NCBI GenBank assembly: GCA_024277285.1
Contig: JAJRVM010000269.1
Coordinates: 1 to 5,372 of the forward strand
Source: Planctomycetota bacterium
GTDB taxonomy: Bacteria; Planctomycetota; Planctomycetia; Pirellulales; Pirellulaceae
Length of the DNA stretch: 5,372 bases
Reading direction: 5' to 3'
In this document: one piece after another, positions 1 to 5,372 of the stretch
Position numbering within the stretch: position 1 is the first letter of the stretch
Layout of the letters: every line of letters starts with the position of its first letter
Position numbers and translations under genes: made by a program
The notes under the pieces: model-generated
The model's database searches: none
Seen by the model: the letters and a program-made list of their open reading frames with translations, nothing else
Told to the model about the DNA's origin: nothing

Positions 1-1083
1 ATCGGCACAAGCGTCTGGAACGAGTATTGCGGCTGGGCATCCTATCCGCAGTCGCTTCGAGGCGAGGAACGGTTCGGCGTGGCGGAACTCTCGGCGGGTC
101 GTGCAAGACTGCACGACCCGCAGGCCGATTTTTCGATGTTCGATCTGGCGACGGCGTCCACGCTGCACATCGATCCCTACACGCCGTCGATGCAAGACGA
201 GACCCTGATTCATCGGCCCGCCAAGCAATTCAGCAAGAACGCGGGCGTGTATTCGATTTCGCGTGTTGTCGATTCGCGGACGTTGGAGTTGGATCGGCCG
301 CTAAAGGCGGACGAGTCCGCCACGCCGTACTCGATCGGCACTCATCACTGGTACGACTGGCAAGTCGGCAATTGCCATTTTTTTGTGCTGGACACCCGTG
401 GCGAACGGACTCGGCGGAACGTCGCAGACTTGGCCGATCCAAAATGTTTCATCCTGGGCGAGGCACAGCGGCGTTGGTTGCTGGAGGGCGTGGCTCAATC
501 GACGGCCGATTTCATTTTCGTCATCTCCCCGGATCCGTTCGTTCTTTGGCACACGGCCTATCATGTCGATCCGCTGCGCGGCGGGGTCCCCAAAGGCGAC
601 GGCTTTTCTTCGTATGTCCACCAACGGGACGAATTGATTGACCGCTTCGACCAACTCGATAAACCCGTGCTCGTATTCACCGGCGACGTCCATGCGTCGG
701 CGACGGTCCAGGTCACGGACAATGTTTGGGAGATGATGTGCGGCCCCATGGGATCGACCAATCACCCTTTGGGCACGTGCGGCGGCGGTGATATGCCTCT
801 GGCCGGGGATTGGAACAGTCAGGGCCGGCCCGTTCGCATCAAATGGATCGGGACGTTCCCCGACAACGTGCATTACTCCCGGCTTCGTCAGCCCTATTTC
901 GCGGTGGTTCAGGTCAACAACGTTACACCCTCGCCGCGGCCGGAAGGAGTCGGGTATCAGTGGGTCGCTTTTGATGCGCCGCAGGTCGTTGTCCGCTGGC
1001 ACGACGGTTACACGGGCCGCTTGGTCTACGCGGAGGGCATCTCCGCCAAGATTCGCGCACACGCGCCGGGAGTAAATCGTTGA
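1..1083 (+). CDS. PhoD-like alkaline phosphatase / metallophosphatase, 5'-truncated by the window edge
   Basis: Probable PhoD-type metallo-phosphoesterase, a secreted or periplasmic hydrolase of phosphate mono- or diesters. The frame is open from base 1, so the gene begins upstream of the window; the GTG at 79 is internal and not a likely start. Visible features, numbering codon 1 at base 1: an aromatic segment HHWYDW (115-120) leading into the strand FFVLDTR (127-133), as in the PhoD core; LGEAQRRWLLEGV (about 149-161), matching the family's 'L-G-x-x-Q-x-x-W-L' segment; then FVISPDPF; and VFTGDVHAS (225-233), where D229 and H231 match the metal-binding GDxH motif. A beta-rich tail follows. 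The N-terminal metal-binding half and any signal peptide lie outside. The segment at about 83-112 looks like a beta-rich insertion. The gene overlaps the following sulfatase by 4 bp. Family assignment is from motifs recalled by eye; the substrate is unknown. Confidence 0.82.
   Translation: MGTSVWNEYCGWASYPQSLRGEERFGVAELSAGRARLHDPQADFSMFDLATASTLHIDPYTPSMQDETLIHRPAKQFSKNAGVYSISRVVDSRTLELDRPLKADESATPYSIGTHHWYDWQVGNCHFFVLDTRGERTRRNVADLADPKCFILGEAQRRWLLEGVAQSTADFIFVISPDPFVLWHTAYHVDPLRGGVPKGDGFSSYVHQRDELIDRFDQLDKPVLVFTGDVHASATVQVTDNVWEMMCGPMGSTNHPLGTCGGGDMPLAGDWNSQGRPVRIKWIGTFPDNVHYSRLRQPYFAVVQVNNVTPSPRPEGVGYQWVAFDAPQVVVRWHDGYTGRLVYAEGISAKIRAHAPGVNR
1068..1072 (+). promoter_or_regulatory. Shine-Dalgarno deciding the TTG start of the sulfatase
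   Basis: GGGAG sits 7 nt before the TTG at 1080-1082, inside the last codons of the upstream phosphatase gene. The spacing is good, and starting here gives a complete signal peptide. The next in-frame ATG (1137) would fall inside the hydrophobic core of that peptide. Confidence 0.6.
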
Positions 1084-2489
1084 TCGATAAGAAACAGGGA
1101 AGGACTCGCTCGTTGGCATTGTTGGCAACAGCGGCGATGGCGTGGGGAATGCGGCCGATTGCCGTCCAAGCCGCCGCTGCGGACCAGCCTGCCAACGTGA
1201 TTTACATCATTTCGGACGATCAGGCTTTCGGCGATTACGGTTTCATGGGCAACTCGCTGGTGCAAACGCCCAACATCGACCGGCTGGCGTCGTTGTCCGC
1301 GCGTTACGTCAACGGCTACGTCCCTAGCAGCGTCTGCCGGCCCTCACTGGCCACGTTGCTGACCGGCCGGTATCCCCACCAGCACGGGATTTGTTTTAAC
1401 CATCCGCCGCCCGGATTCCAGGCGTTGGGACAGTTGCCGTCGGTCGAAGCGTACGATCATGCTCGAGCCGCGGCCGTGGACCTTTTCATGCAATCGCCCA
1501 CGTTGCCCCGCATGCTCGCCAAGGCGGGTTATGTCAGTTTCCAAGCGGGCAAACACTGGGAAGGCGCCTATCAAGATGGCGGCTTTACCGAAGGCATGAC
1601 GATCAATCGGCCTTGCTTCGACCAACCCTGGAATCGACGCCTGCCAAACGGCCAGTGGGTCGCCCACGGCAACGGCGATTTCGGTTTGCTGATCGGCCGC
1701 AAGACGATGCAGCCGGTCTACGAGTTTATCGACCGTCATGTCGATCGCCCTTTTCTTTTGTGGTACGCACCCGTATTGCCCCACGAACCACACAACGCTC
1801 CCGATCGGTATCGCAACCTTTTCACAGACACGAACTTGCCGGAGCATCTGATCGGCTATTACGCCAACATCGCGTGGTTTGACGACACCATCGGTCAACT
1901 GCTCGATTATCTGGACGGCAAAGGCCTGAGTCGAAATACGTTATTCGTCTATGTGTGCGACAACGGCTGGGCGAACGCGTCCGGATCCGCCAAACAGGAC
2001 AAGCGGAGCAAGCGAAGCCCTTTCGAAAACGGAATCCGCACGCCGATTTTGCTGCGGTGGGACGACGTGATCAAACCGGCAACGCATCAGGGATTGGTCA
2101 GTAGCGTCGACCTGGCGACAACCGTGCTTGCCGCGTTGGGCGTCGATGCGGCGGCATACGACCTACCCGGCGTCGACCTGCTGCCTTCGGCAACGGGACA
2201 GCAATCGCTCGACCCGGACCGGGCTGTATTTGGCGAGATCTATCCAGGCGACGCCCGTTCGCTCGGCAATCCGCGGCGGGACGTGGCATACCGTTGGATA
2301 CGGCAAAGGAATCTAAAACTGATCGTGCCCTATGCCAACGCAAACGGCGAACCGTGGAATTCCTACGTGCGCGAGCTCACACTTTACGACCTGGCAATCG
2401 ATCCGGAAGAGACCAGGAATCTGGCCACCAATCCGGAATATGCGAGCGACGTGGAACGTTTGAGGAAACGGTTGAAAGCATGGCCCTAG
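1080..2489 (+). CDS. Secreted sulfatase (alkaline-phosphatase superfamily, S1 type) with non-canonical CRPSL active-site motif
   Basis: Type I sulfatase, predicted to hydrolyse sulfate esters (often of algal polysaccharides) outside the cytoplasm. The 469-residue length is normal for the family. A Sec signal peptide is visible: basic KKQGRTR, a hydrophobic stretch at 11-24, and a likely cleavage near A31 (AVQA). Mature-domain motifs are the metal ligands D46-D47 in YIISDDQ; TPNIDRLA (63-70); the candidate formylglycine residue C86 in VCRPSLATLLTGRYPHQHG; GKHWEG, in the place of the usual GKWHxG; PHEPH with H235 and H238; the metal pair D294-N295 in CDNGW; and K311...E316NGIR320TP, the usual K-x4-E-x-G-x-R-x-P block. 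The formylglycine consensus is C-x-P-S/A-R, but here Leu90 replaces the Arg. The TTG start overlaps the upstream TGA, so translational coupling is likely. The fold assignment is firm; activity and substrate are inferred only. Confidence 0.93.
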   Translation: MIDKKQGRTRSLALLATAAMAWGMRPIAVQAAAADQPANVIYIISDDQAFGDYGFMGNSLVQTPNIDRLASLSARYVNGYVPSSVCRPSLATLLTGRYPHQHGICFNHPPPGFQALGQLPSVEAYDHARAAAVDLFMQSPTLPRMLAKAGYVSFQAGKHWEGAYQDGGFTEGMTINRPCFDQPWNRRLPNGQWVAHGNGDFGLLIGRKTMQPVYEFIDRHVDRPFLLWYAPVLPHEPHNAPDRYRNLFTDTNLPEHLIGYYANIAWFDDTIGQLLDYLDGKGLSRNTLFVYVCDNGWANASGSAKQDKRSKRSPFENGIRTPILLRWDDVIKPATHQGLVSSVDLATTVLAALGVDAAAYDLPGVDLLPSATGQQSLDPDRAVFGEIYPGDARSLGNPRRDVAYRWIRQRNLKLIVPYANANGEPWNSYVRELTLYDLAIDPEETRNLATNPEYASDVERLRKRLKAWP

Positions 2490-2552
2490 GAACTAGCGGT
2501 CCAACGCCGTCGTTTATACCCCTATCGAACTCGACCGATACGCACCATTAAC

Positions 2553-2566
2553 CACTATAAATAGTG
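2553..2566. repeat. 14-bp inverted repeat, possible operator
   Basis: CACTAT and ATAGTG are perfect reverse complements separated by AA, in an AT-rich patch of otherwise GC-rich DNA. It lies 7 bp upstream of a TTGACG hexamer and about 100 bp upstream of the pseudopilin start. It lacks a T-tract and has a very small loop, so a protein-binding site is more likely than a terminator. The binding protein is unknown. Confidence 0.35.
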
Positions 2567-2573
2567 CTGCAAT

Positions 2574-2604
2574 TTGACGTTTCTTGCGAACCAATCGCTA
2601 AGTA
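2574..2604 (+). promoter_or_regulatory. Weak candidate sigma-70-like promoter for the pseudopilin operon
   Basis: TTGACG (2574-2579) matches the -35 consensus in 5 of 6 positions. TAAGTA (2599-2604) is a poor -10 at a long 19-bp spacing. The -35 box is convincing only because of its position in an AT-richer intergenic gap after the sulfatase; the -10 is weak, and the true start site may be elsewhere. Confidence 0.2.
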
Positions 2605-2658
2605 CATCCGTAAAGATTGCGTGGAGGAATGGGATCCTGATTCACTCTGTACTATAGC

Positions 2659-2663
2659 GAGGT
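2659..2663 (+). promoter_or_regulatory. Ribosome binding site of the DUF1559 gene
   Basis: GAGGT lies 4 nt before the ATG at 2668. The spacing is short but acceptable. The start is independently fixed by the prepilin leader that begins at this ATG. Confidence 0.5.
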
Positions 2664-2667
2664 AACT

Positions 2668-3756
2668 ATGAAAGTGCGAACCAGTGCGAAATCCGGTCGG
2701 GGATTTACCCTGGTCGAGCTTCTCGTCGTCATCGCCATCATTGGTATTTTGGTGGCACTCCTATTACCTGCGATTCAGGCCGCGCGGGAAGCGGCGCGGC
2801 GTTCCCAGTGCAGCAACAACCTGAAGCAGTTGGGGCTGGCACTGCAAAACTATCACGACACGTACGGCGCCTTCGTCTATCGTCGTGGCGGTACTCAAGG
2901 CATCAACAGCAACACCAGCAACCGAGGCCGCCGCAGTGGATTCGTCTCTCTGCTCCCGTTCATGGAAGAGACGACCATGTGGGAACAGATCAAAAACGGG
3001 AATCCGCTTCTCGTCGCCAGCCCCCCGGAAGGCCCGGCGGCTTGGGGTCGCTGGATCTACTGGGACGATGCGCCCGACACGCTGCTTTGCCCGTCCGATG
3101 ACGGCTACCCGGACAAGAACGGCCCGTACAACAGCTACGCATTTTGTATCGGCGATCGTGTGCAGAACGCGAATTACGAACAGCGTTGCAGCGGCATCTT
3201 CGGCGTTTACCAAACGGTTCGCATGGCCGATATCACCGATGGTACAAGCAACACCATTGCCATGAGCGAGCGACTCTGCCAGGAGACTCTCGGTTTCTAT
3301 CGAGGCAGGGTTCCCATCAACTCCGGGATCCTCACCGTCGAGCATGTGAAAGCCGTAGCGACTCGAGTCCTTGGTTTACGCAACAGCCCGGTTCTGTGCT
3401 ACACGACGACCGATGGCAAGTACTATGTGAACCAGGATGTCCAGGCTCGATTCGGCACCTTTTGGACGGACGGTCAGGCGATGTACGTCGGCTTCAACAC
3501 AGTCTTGCCGCCGAACAGTCCGGCATGTGCGGATGGAGGGTACTGGGGCGATTCGAATGATCTGGCGATTCCGCCGGCAAGCCGACACTCCGGTGGCGTA
3601 AATGCTGTTTATGCAGACGGATCCACTCATTTTGTGAACGACGCCATCGACACCGGCGACCTGACTCTCTATCAGCCCTACTTCGGCCAATCCCGTTACG
3701 GCGTTTGGGGAGCACTCGGTTCGAAAGCTGGCGGCGAGTCGACGCCTCAACAGTAG
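2668..3756 (+). CDS. DUF1559 domain-containing protein with type IV prepilin-like N-terminus
   Basis: Pseudopilin-like protein of the DUF1559 (SBP_bac_10) family, which is heavily expanded in planctomycetes. Its function is not established; processing by a prepilin peptidase and assembly into a type II secretion or pilus-like structure are inferred from the leader. The 362 residues begin with a short basic leader, then G12|[14 protein letters not shown] with Glu17 at the +5 position, then a hydrophobic helix to about residue 32. The amphipathic continuation [16 protein letters not shown] and [16 protein letters not shown] is the family hallmark. Further on are [10 protein letters not shown] near 141-150 and, near the C-terminus, the H-x9-D-G signature: H307 in [14 protein letters not shown] with D317-G318. 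It is full length for the family. It precedes a small lipoprotein gene by 102 bp, and the pair probably forms one transcription unit ending at the terminator near 4438. Confidence 0.96.
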   Translation: MKVRTSAKSGRGFTLVELLVVIAIIGILVALLLPAIQAAREAARRSQCSNNLKQLGLALQNYHDTYGAFVYRRGGTQGINSNTSNRGRRSGFVSLLPFMEETTMWEQIKNGNPLLVASPPEGPAAWGRWIYWDDAPDTLLCPSDDGYPDKNGPYNSYAFCIGDRVQNANYEQRCSGIFGVYQTVRMADITDGTSNTIAMSERLCQETLGFYRGRVPINSGILTVEHVKAVATRVLGLRNSPVLCYTTTDGKYYVNQDVQARFGTFWTDGQAMYVGFNTVLPPNSPACADGGYWGDSNDLAIPPASRHSGGVNAVYADGSTHFVNDAIDTGDLTLYQPYFGQSRYGVWGALGSKAGGESTPQQ

Positions 3757-3786
3757 CCTGAAGACGAAACGAAATACCGGTTTTTT

Positions 3787-3816
3787 CGAGTCCCTCTCGC
3801 TTGCGGGAGGGGCTTG
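3787..3816. repeat. Long imperfect palindrome / hairpin between pseudopilin and lipoprotein genes
   Basis: Bases 3787-3799 can pair with 3804-3816 to give a 13-bp stem, including three G-U wobbles, with a CTTG-closed loop; the core is CCCTCTCG / CGGGAGGG. A T6 run lies before the stem, not after it, so it does not read as an intrinsic terminator on the + strand, and on the - strand the stem would be followed by an A-run. From memory it resembles GC-rich intergenic palindromes that recur in many bacterial genomes. It could be a dispersed repeat or an mRNA-processing and stability hairpin. Confidence 0.45.
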
Positions 3817-3858
3817 GTATTCCAAGTCTACTTCCAACCTTAGGGGGCCGTGAGAAGC

Positions 3859-4371
3859 ATGAAGTTTCACCCATTGCACACACTACTTTGTCTCGCAGCA
3901 ACCATGGTCATCGGCGGATGCGGCGGTGGGGCCGGCCAACATCCGACCAGCCCCGTGTCCGGCAAGGTCACGCTGAATGGGGCACCCGTCGACGGCGCCA
4001 CGGTAACATTCGTCCGCGACGGCGGTGGCAAGCCCGCGGTCGGCAAGACCGATGCGTCCGGCAGCTACAAGTTGACGACGTACTCGAAAGATGATGGGGC
4101 GATCGTCGGTTCATACAAAGTGACGATCGCCAAATGGGAAGCTGCCGCCGAGGACCCCGCCGCAACAAGAGGCACAACGGGCGGTGGCGGAGACGCGTAT
4201 CCCGAAGACTACGATCCCGACGCGGCGGGAAGCGACAAAGAGTCGGTGAACTTGCTTCCGGCCAAGTATGCGAACTTCTCCTCATCGGGATTCACTTTTA
4301 CGGTAGCAGAAGGTCCTAACACGGCTGACTGGGCGCTAACGGCGGAGGAGGCTCCTGCGTCCACCGAGTAG
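3859..4371 (+). CDS. Small secreted lipoprotein with carboxypeptidase-regulatory-like (beta-sandwich) domain
   Basis: Predicted outer-surface or periplasmic lipoprotein of the kind commonly found beside DUF1559 genes in planctomycetes; molecular role unknown. From the ATG at 3859 the protein has 170 residues. An in-frame GTG at 3850 would add three, but the ATG gives a compact lipoprotein signal peptide (MKFHPLHT, hydrophobic core, lipobox VIGG|C21). The mature protein continues with SPVSGKVTLNGAPVDGATVTF, then VGKTDASGSYKLTTY and VGSYKVTIAK: the G-x-V-x-x-x-G-x-P-V-x-G-A-x-V and T-D-x-x-G-x-Y patterns of carboxypeptidase-regulatory-like domains. A low-complexity Gly/Asp-rich stretch (about 103-125) and LLPAKYANFSSSGFTFTV, which resembles the usual C-terminal block of these lipoproteins, end the protein. 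The RBS is poor for either start (G5 run at 3843-3847). A strong terminator follows 36 bp after the stop. Confidence 0.88.
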   Translation: MKFHPLHTLLCLAATMVIGGCGGGAGQHPTSPVSGKVTLNGAPVDGATVTFVRDGGGKPAVGKTDASGSYKLTTYSKDDGAIVGSYKVTIAKWEAAAEDPAATRGTTGGGGDAYPEDYDPDAAGSDKESVNLLPAKYANFSSSGFTFTVAEGPNTADWALTAEEAPASTE

Positions 4372-4406
4372 TACCCTGCCGCAGAACACGTCCGATTGTC
4401 AATGAG

Positions 4407-4438
4407 GAAAGGCATGCCATGGGTATGCCTTTCTTTTT
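4407..4438 (+). terminator. Rho-independent terminator of the pseudopilin-lipoprotein unit
   Basis: GAAAGGCATGCC (4407-4418) pairs with GGTATGCCTTTC (4422-4433) through one G-U wobble, leaving a 3-nt loop, and is followed at once by TTTTT (4434-4438). It lies 36 bp after the lipoprotein stop codon, as expected for the end of the transcription unit. Confidence 0.9.
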
Positions 4439-4668
4439 GCGAAGAGGCTTCCCACGTTCGGGTCGCGACTCTTACTCTTCAAGCATCATTGCGATGGCAT
4501 GCTAGCAGTGCCGGCACGCTCAAACTCCGCGTAAATTCCCAAGTCCATTTAACCTGTGCGACCGTTACTGCCGAGATAATCTGCATAACCGCACTTGCGC
4601 GTGAATGGATCTGCATTAGCGCAGCGCCCCTTTGCCGAGAGTTTCTGCACAGCACTACGAGCACTCCC
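4439..4668. other. Non-coding upstream region of the BBP7 gene with palindromes and direct repeats
   Basis: No convincing gene was found here; reverse-strand frames crossing it are antisense to the BBP7 gene and lack family features. It holds GTGCCGGCAC (4508-4517), a perfect 10-bp palindrome partly overlapping a bulged palindrome GGCATGCTAGCAGTGCC (4496-4512). It also holds imperfect repeats built on TGCCGAGA...TCTGCA (4569-4585 and 4633-4649), with a third TCTGCA at 4610-4615. GATAAT (4575-4580) could be a -10 box but has no good -35. A promoter for BBP7 must lie here, because the preceding unit ends at a terminator. Confidence 0.5.
4569..4656. repeat. Imperfect direct repeats in the BBP7 upstream region
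   Basis: TGCCGAGATAATCTGCA (4569-4585) and TGCCGAGAGTTTCTGCA (4633-4649) match in 14 of 17 positions, and both are followed by a GCACT within a few bases. A half-copy with TCTGCATTAGCGCA lies between them. The CTGCA cores start at 4581, 4611 and 4645, so they are 30 and 34 bp apart, about three helical turns. Regulator binding is inferred only. Confidence 0.4.
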
Positions 4669-5372
4669 ATGACCATGATCAAGCATCCGACCATTGGATT
4701 TCTCCTGTGGGCTAGTTCTTTCTTGGCCACCCTGTGTCCGCCGGCTCACGGGGCGTCGCTTCGATACACTTCCGGTCGCAAGACCGTGGTGCGGACGGCG
4801 GTTTATGCCGAGCCCATCCAGGAGGAAGCGATCATCGTCGAGGAGCCAATGCAGATGGCGCCGGGCCCCTACGCGATGGAACCGGCCTATGGGGCGCCAG
4901 CTCATTGGGGTGTCCCCGCGGTGGCCGCCTGCGGCCCACGCTGGACGGATCTGCGGTGGGCTGAATTCGACTACCTTTTGATGTTCCAAAAGGGACGCTG
5001 GTTTCCTGTCTTGGCCCGAGCCAGCCAAACAGGAATCGCGGATGCCCAGGTAATCTTTGGCGAGGACCGAATTGCGGACGAACCACACAGCGGCGGGCGT
5101 TTGGAAATCGGCGCCTGGCTGGACCCATCCCGTACGTTCGGAGTAGGAGCTCATTTCGTGGCCTTTGGGGAGGCTCCCGTACAACTGAGCCTGGCAGCGG
5201 GCGATTTCGCCTATATCGACCGACCCTTCATCGACCACTTTACGGACCCGGCCACGTCAAACGCCTTTGTCGTGGCCAGCCCAACCGCACAAACCGCGGG
5301 CAGCTTGGACATTCTGACGGATTCCAACATTCGAGGCTTCGATGTTTTCGGCAAGACGTTGTTCTGGCAGTC
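4669..5372 (+). CDS. BBP7-family outer-membrane beta-barrel protein, 3'-truncated by the window edge
   Basis: Planctomycete outer-membrane porin-like protein of the BBP7 type (beta-barrel porin-7); transport specificity is unknown. 234 codons are visible and the frame is still open at the window end. The ATG at 4669 begins a Sec signal peptide: MTMIKHP, hydrophobic GFLLWASSFLATL, and probable cleavage after AHG28. A second ATG at 4675 would remove only two residues, and the Shine-Dalgarno is weak (CGAG at 4658-4661). A Glu/Pro/Met/Tyr-rich linker (about 44-80) separates it from the barrel, which starts at RWAEFDYLLMFQKGRWFPVL (96-115). The diagnostic blocks are VIFGEDRIAD (128-137), SGGRLEIGAWLDP (141-153) and TFGVGAHFVAFGE, followed by FIDH and the start of the next strands, NIRGFDVF. 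These match the family pattern 'V-L-F-G...S-G-G-R-L-x-x-G-x-W-x-D'. The assignment is by recalled motifs; the rest of the barrel lies outside. Confidence 0.85.
   Translation, partial: MTMIKHPTIGFLLWASSFLATLCPPAHGASLRYTSGRKTVVRTAVYAEPIQEEAIIVEEPMQMAPGPYAMEPAYGAPAHWGVPAVAACGPRWTDLRWAEFDYLLMFQKGRWFPVLARASQTGIADAQVIFGEDRIADEPHSGGRLEIGAWLDPSRTFGVGAHFVAFGEAPVQLSLAAGDFAYIDRPFIDHFTDPATSNAFVVASPTAQTAGSLDILTDSNIRGFDVFGKTLFWQ

Noticed and set aside
27..641. Long + strand frame (204 codons) inside the phosphatase gene
   Set aside because: It overlaps a gene with clear PhoD-like motifs and its product is Arg-rich with no recognisable domain; a GC-driven shadow frame.
301..1128. 275-codon open frame on the - strand antisense to the phosphatase gene
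   Set aside because: Length is explained by codon bias of the sense gene. The translation lacks family motifs, signal peptide or plausible RBS context.
1344..1898. 184-codon - strand frame opposite the sulfatase
   Set aside because: Fully antisense to conserved sulfatase motifs, with no protein-like features of its own.
2486..2496. CTAG-GAA-CTAG as a terminator after the sulfatase
   Set aside because: Only a 4-bp stem and no T-run.
2621..2665. Possible 14-codon leader peptide (GTG to TAA) ending in the Shine-Dalgarno of the pseudopilin gene, and a tiny ATG-GGA-TCC-TGA at 2629
   Set aside because: No suitably spaced RBS, no run of regulatory codons, and no alternative hairpins; frames this short arise by chance.
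3850..3858. GTG at 3850 as lipoprotein start
   Set aside because: It adds only three residues, the G-run upstream is too close (2 nt), and the ATG at 3859 gives a normal lipoprotein signal peptide.
4508..4525. Sigma-54-type promoter suggested by GGCAC near 4513
   Set aside because: The required TTGC-like -12 element is missing at the proper distance on both strands.
4549..5238. 229-codon - strand frame over the BBP7 gene and its upstream region
   Set aside because: The sense frame has a signal peptide and the BBP7 blocks and stays open to the window end; the antisense product has no recognisable features.

Overview
The window looks like a planctomycete chromosome fragment. It is GC-rich and carries three gene types that are together strongly typical of Planctomycetes: a DUF1559 pseudopilin-like protein, a small lipoprotein with a carboxypeptidase-regulatory-like fold, and a BBP7-type outer-membrane beta-barrel protein, next to a secreted sulfatase. 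The order or genus cannot be settled from this sequence. All five genes are on the + strand; the first and last run off the window ends.

Region 1 (1-2489) holds two ester hydrolases in a tight operon: the C-terminal 360 codons of a PhoD-like metallophosphatase, and a complete secreted sulfatase whose TTG start overlaps the phosphatase stop (TTGA). Together they suggest removal of phosphate and sulfate esters from an extracellular or periplasmic substrate. The sulfatase has the catalytic-site Cys in a CRPSL context instead of the canonical CxPSR.

Region 2 (2490-2667) is a 178-bp gap with no recognisable terminator. It carries a short perfect inverted repeat, a weak candidate promoter and a Shine-Dalgarno.

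Region 3 (2668-4438) is a DUF1559 pseudopilin-like gene followed 102 bp later by a small lipoprotein gene, closed by a strong intrinsic terminator. A long imperfect palindrome lies between the two genes. This pairing recurs in planctomycetes, and its function is not established.

Region 4 (4439-4668) is non-coding and is the upstream region of the BBP7 gene. It has overlapping palindromes and imperfect direct repeats spaced roughly three helical turns apart, which could be regulator sites. Region 5 (4669-5372) is the 5' part of the BBP7 outer-membrane protein gene.

I found no RNA gene, CRISPR array, insertion sequence or clearly undescribed system. The points most worth following are the non-canonical sulfatase motif, the hairpin inside the pseudopilin-lipoprotein operon, and the repeat-rich region upstream of BBP7.
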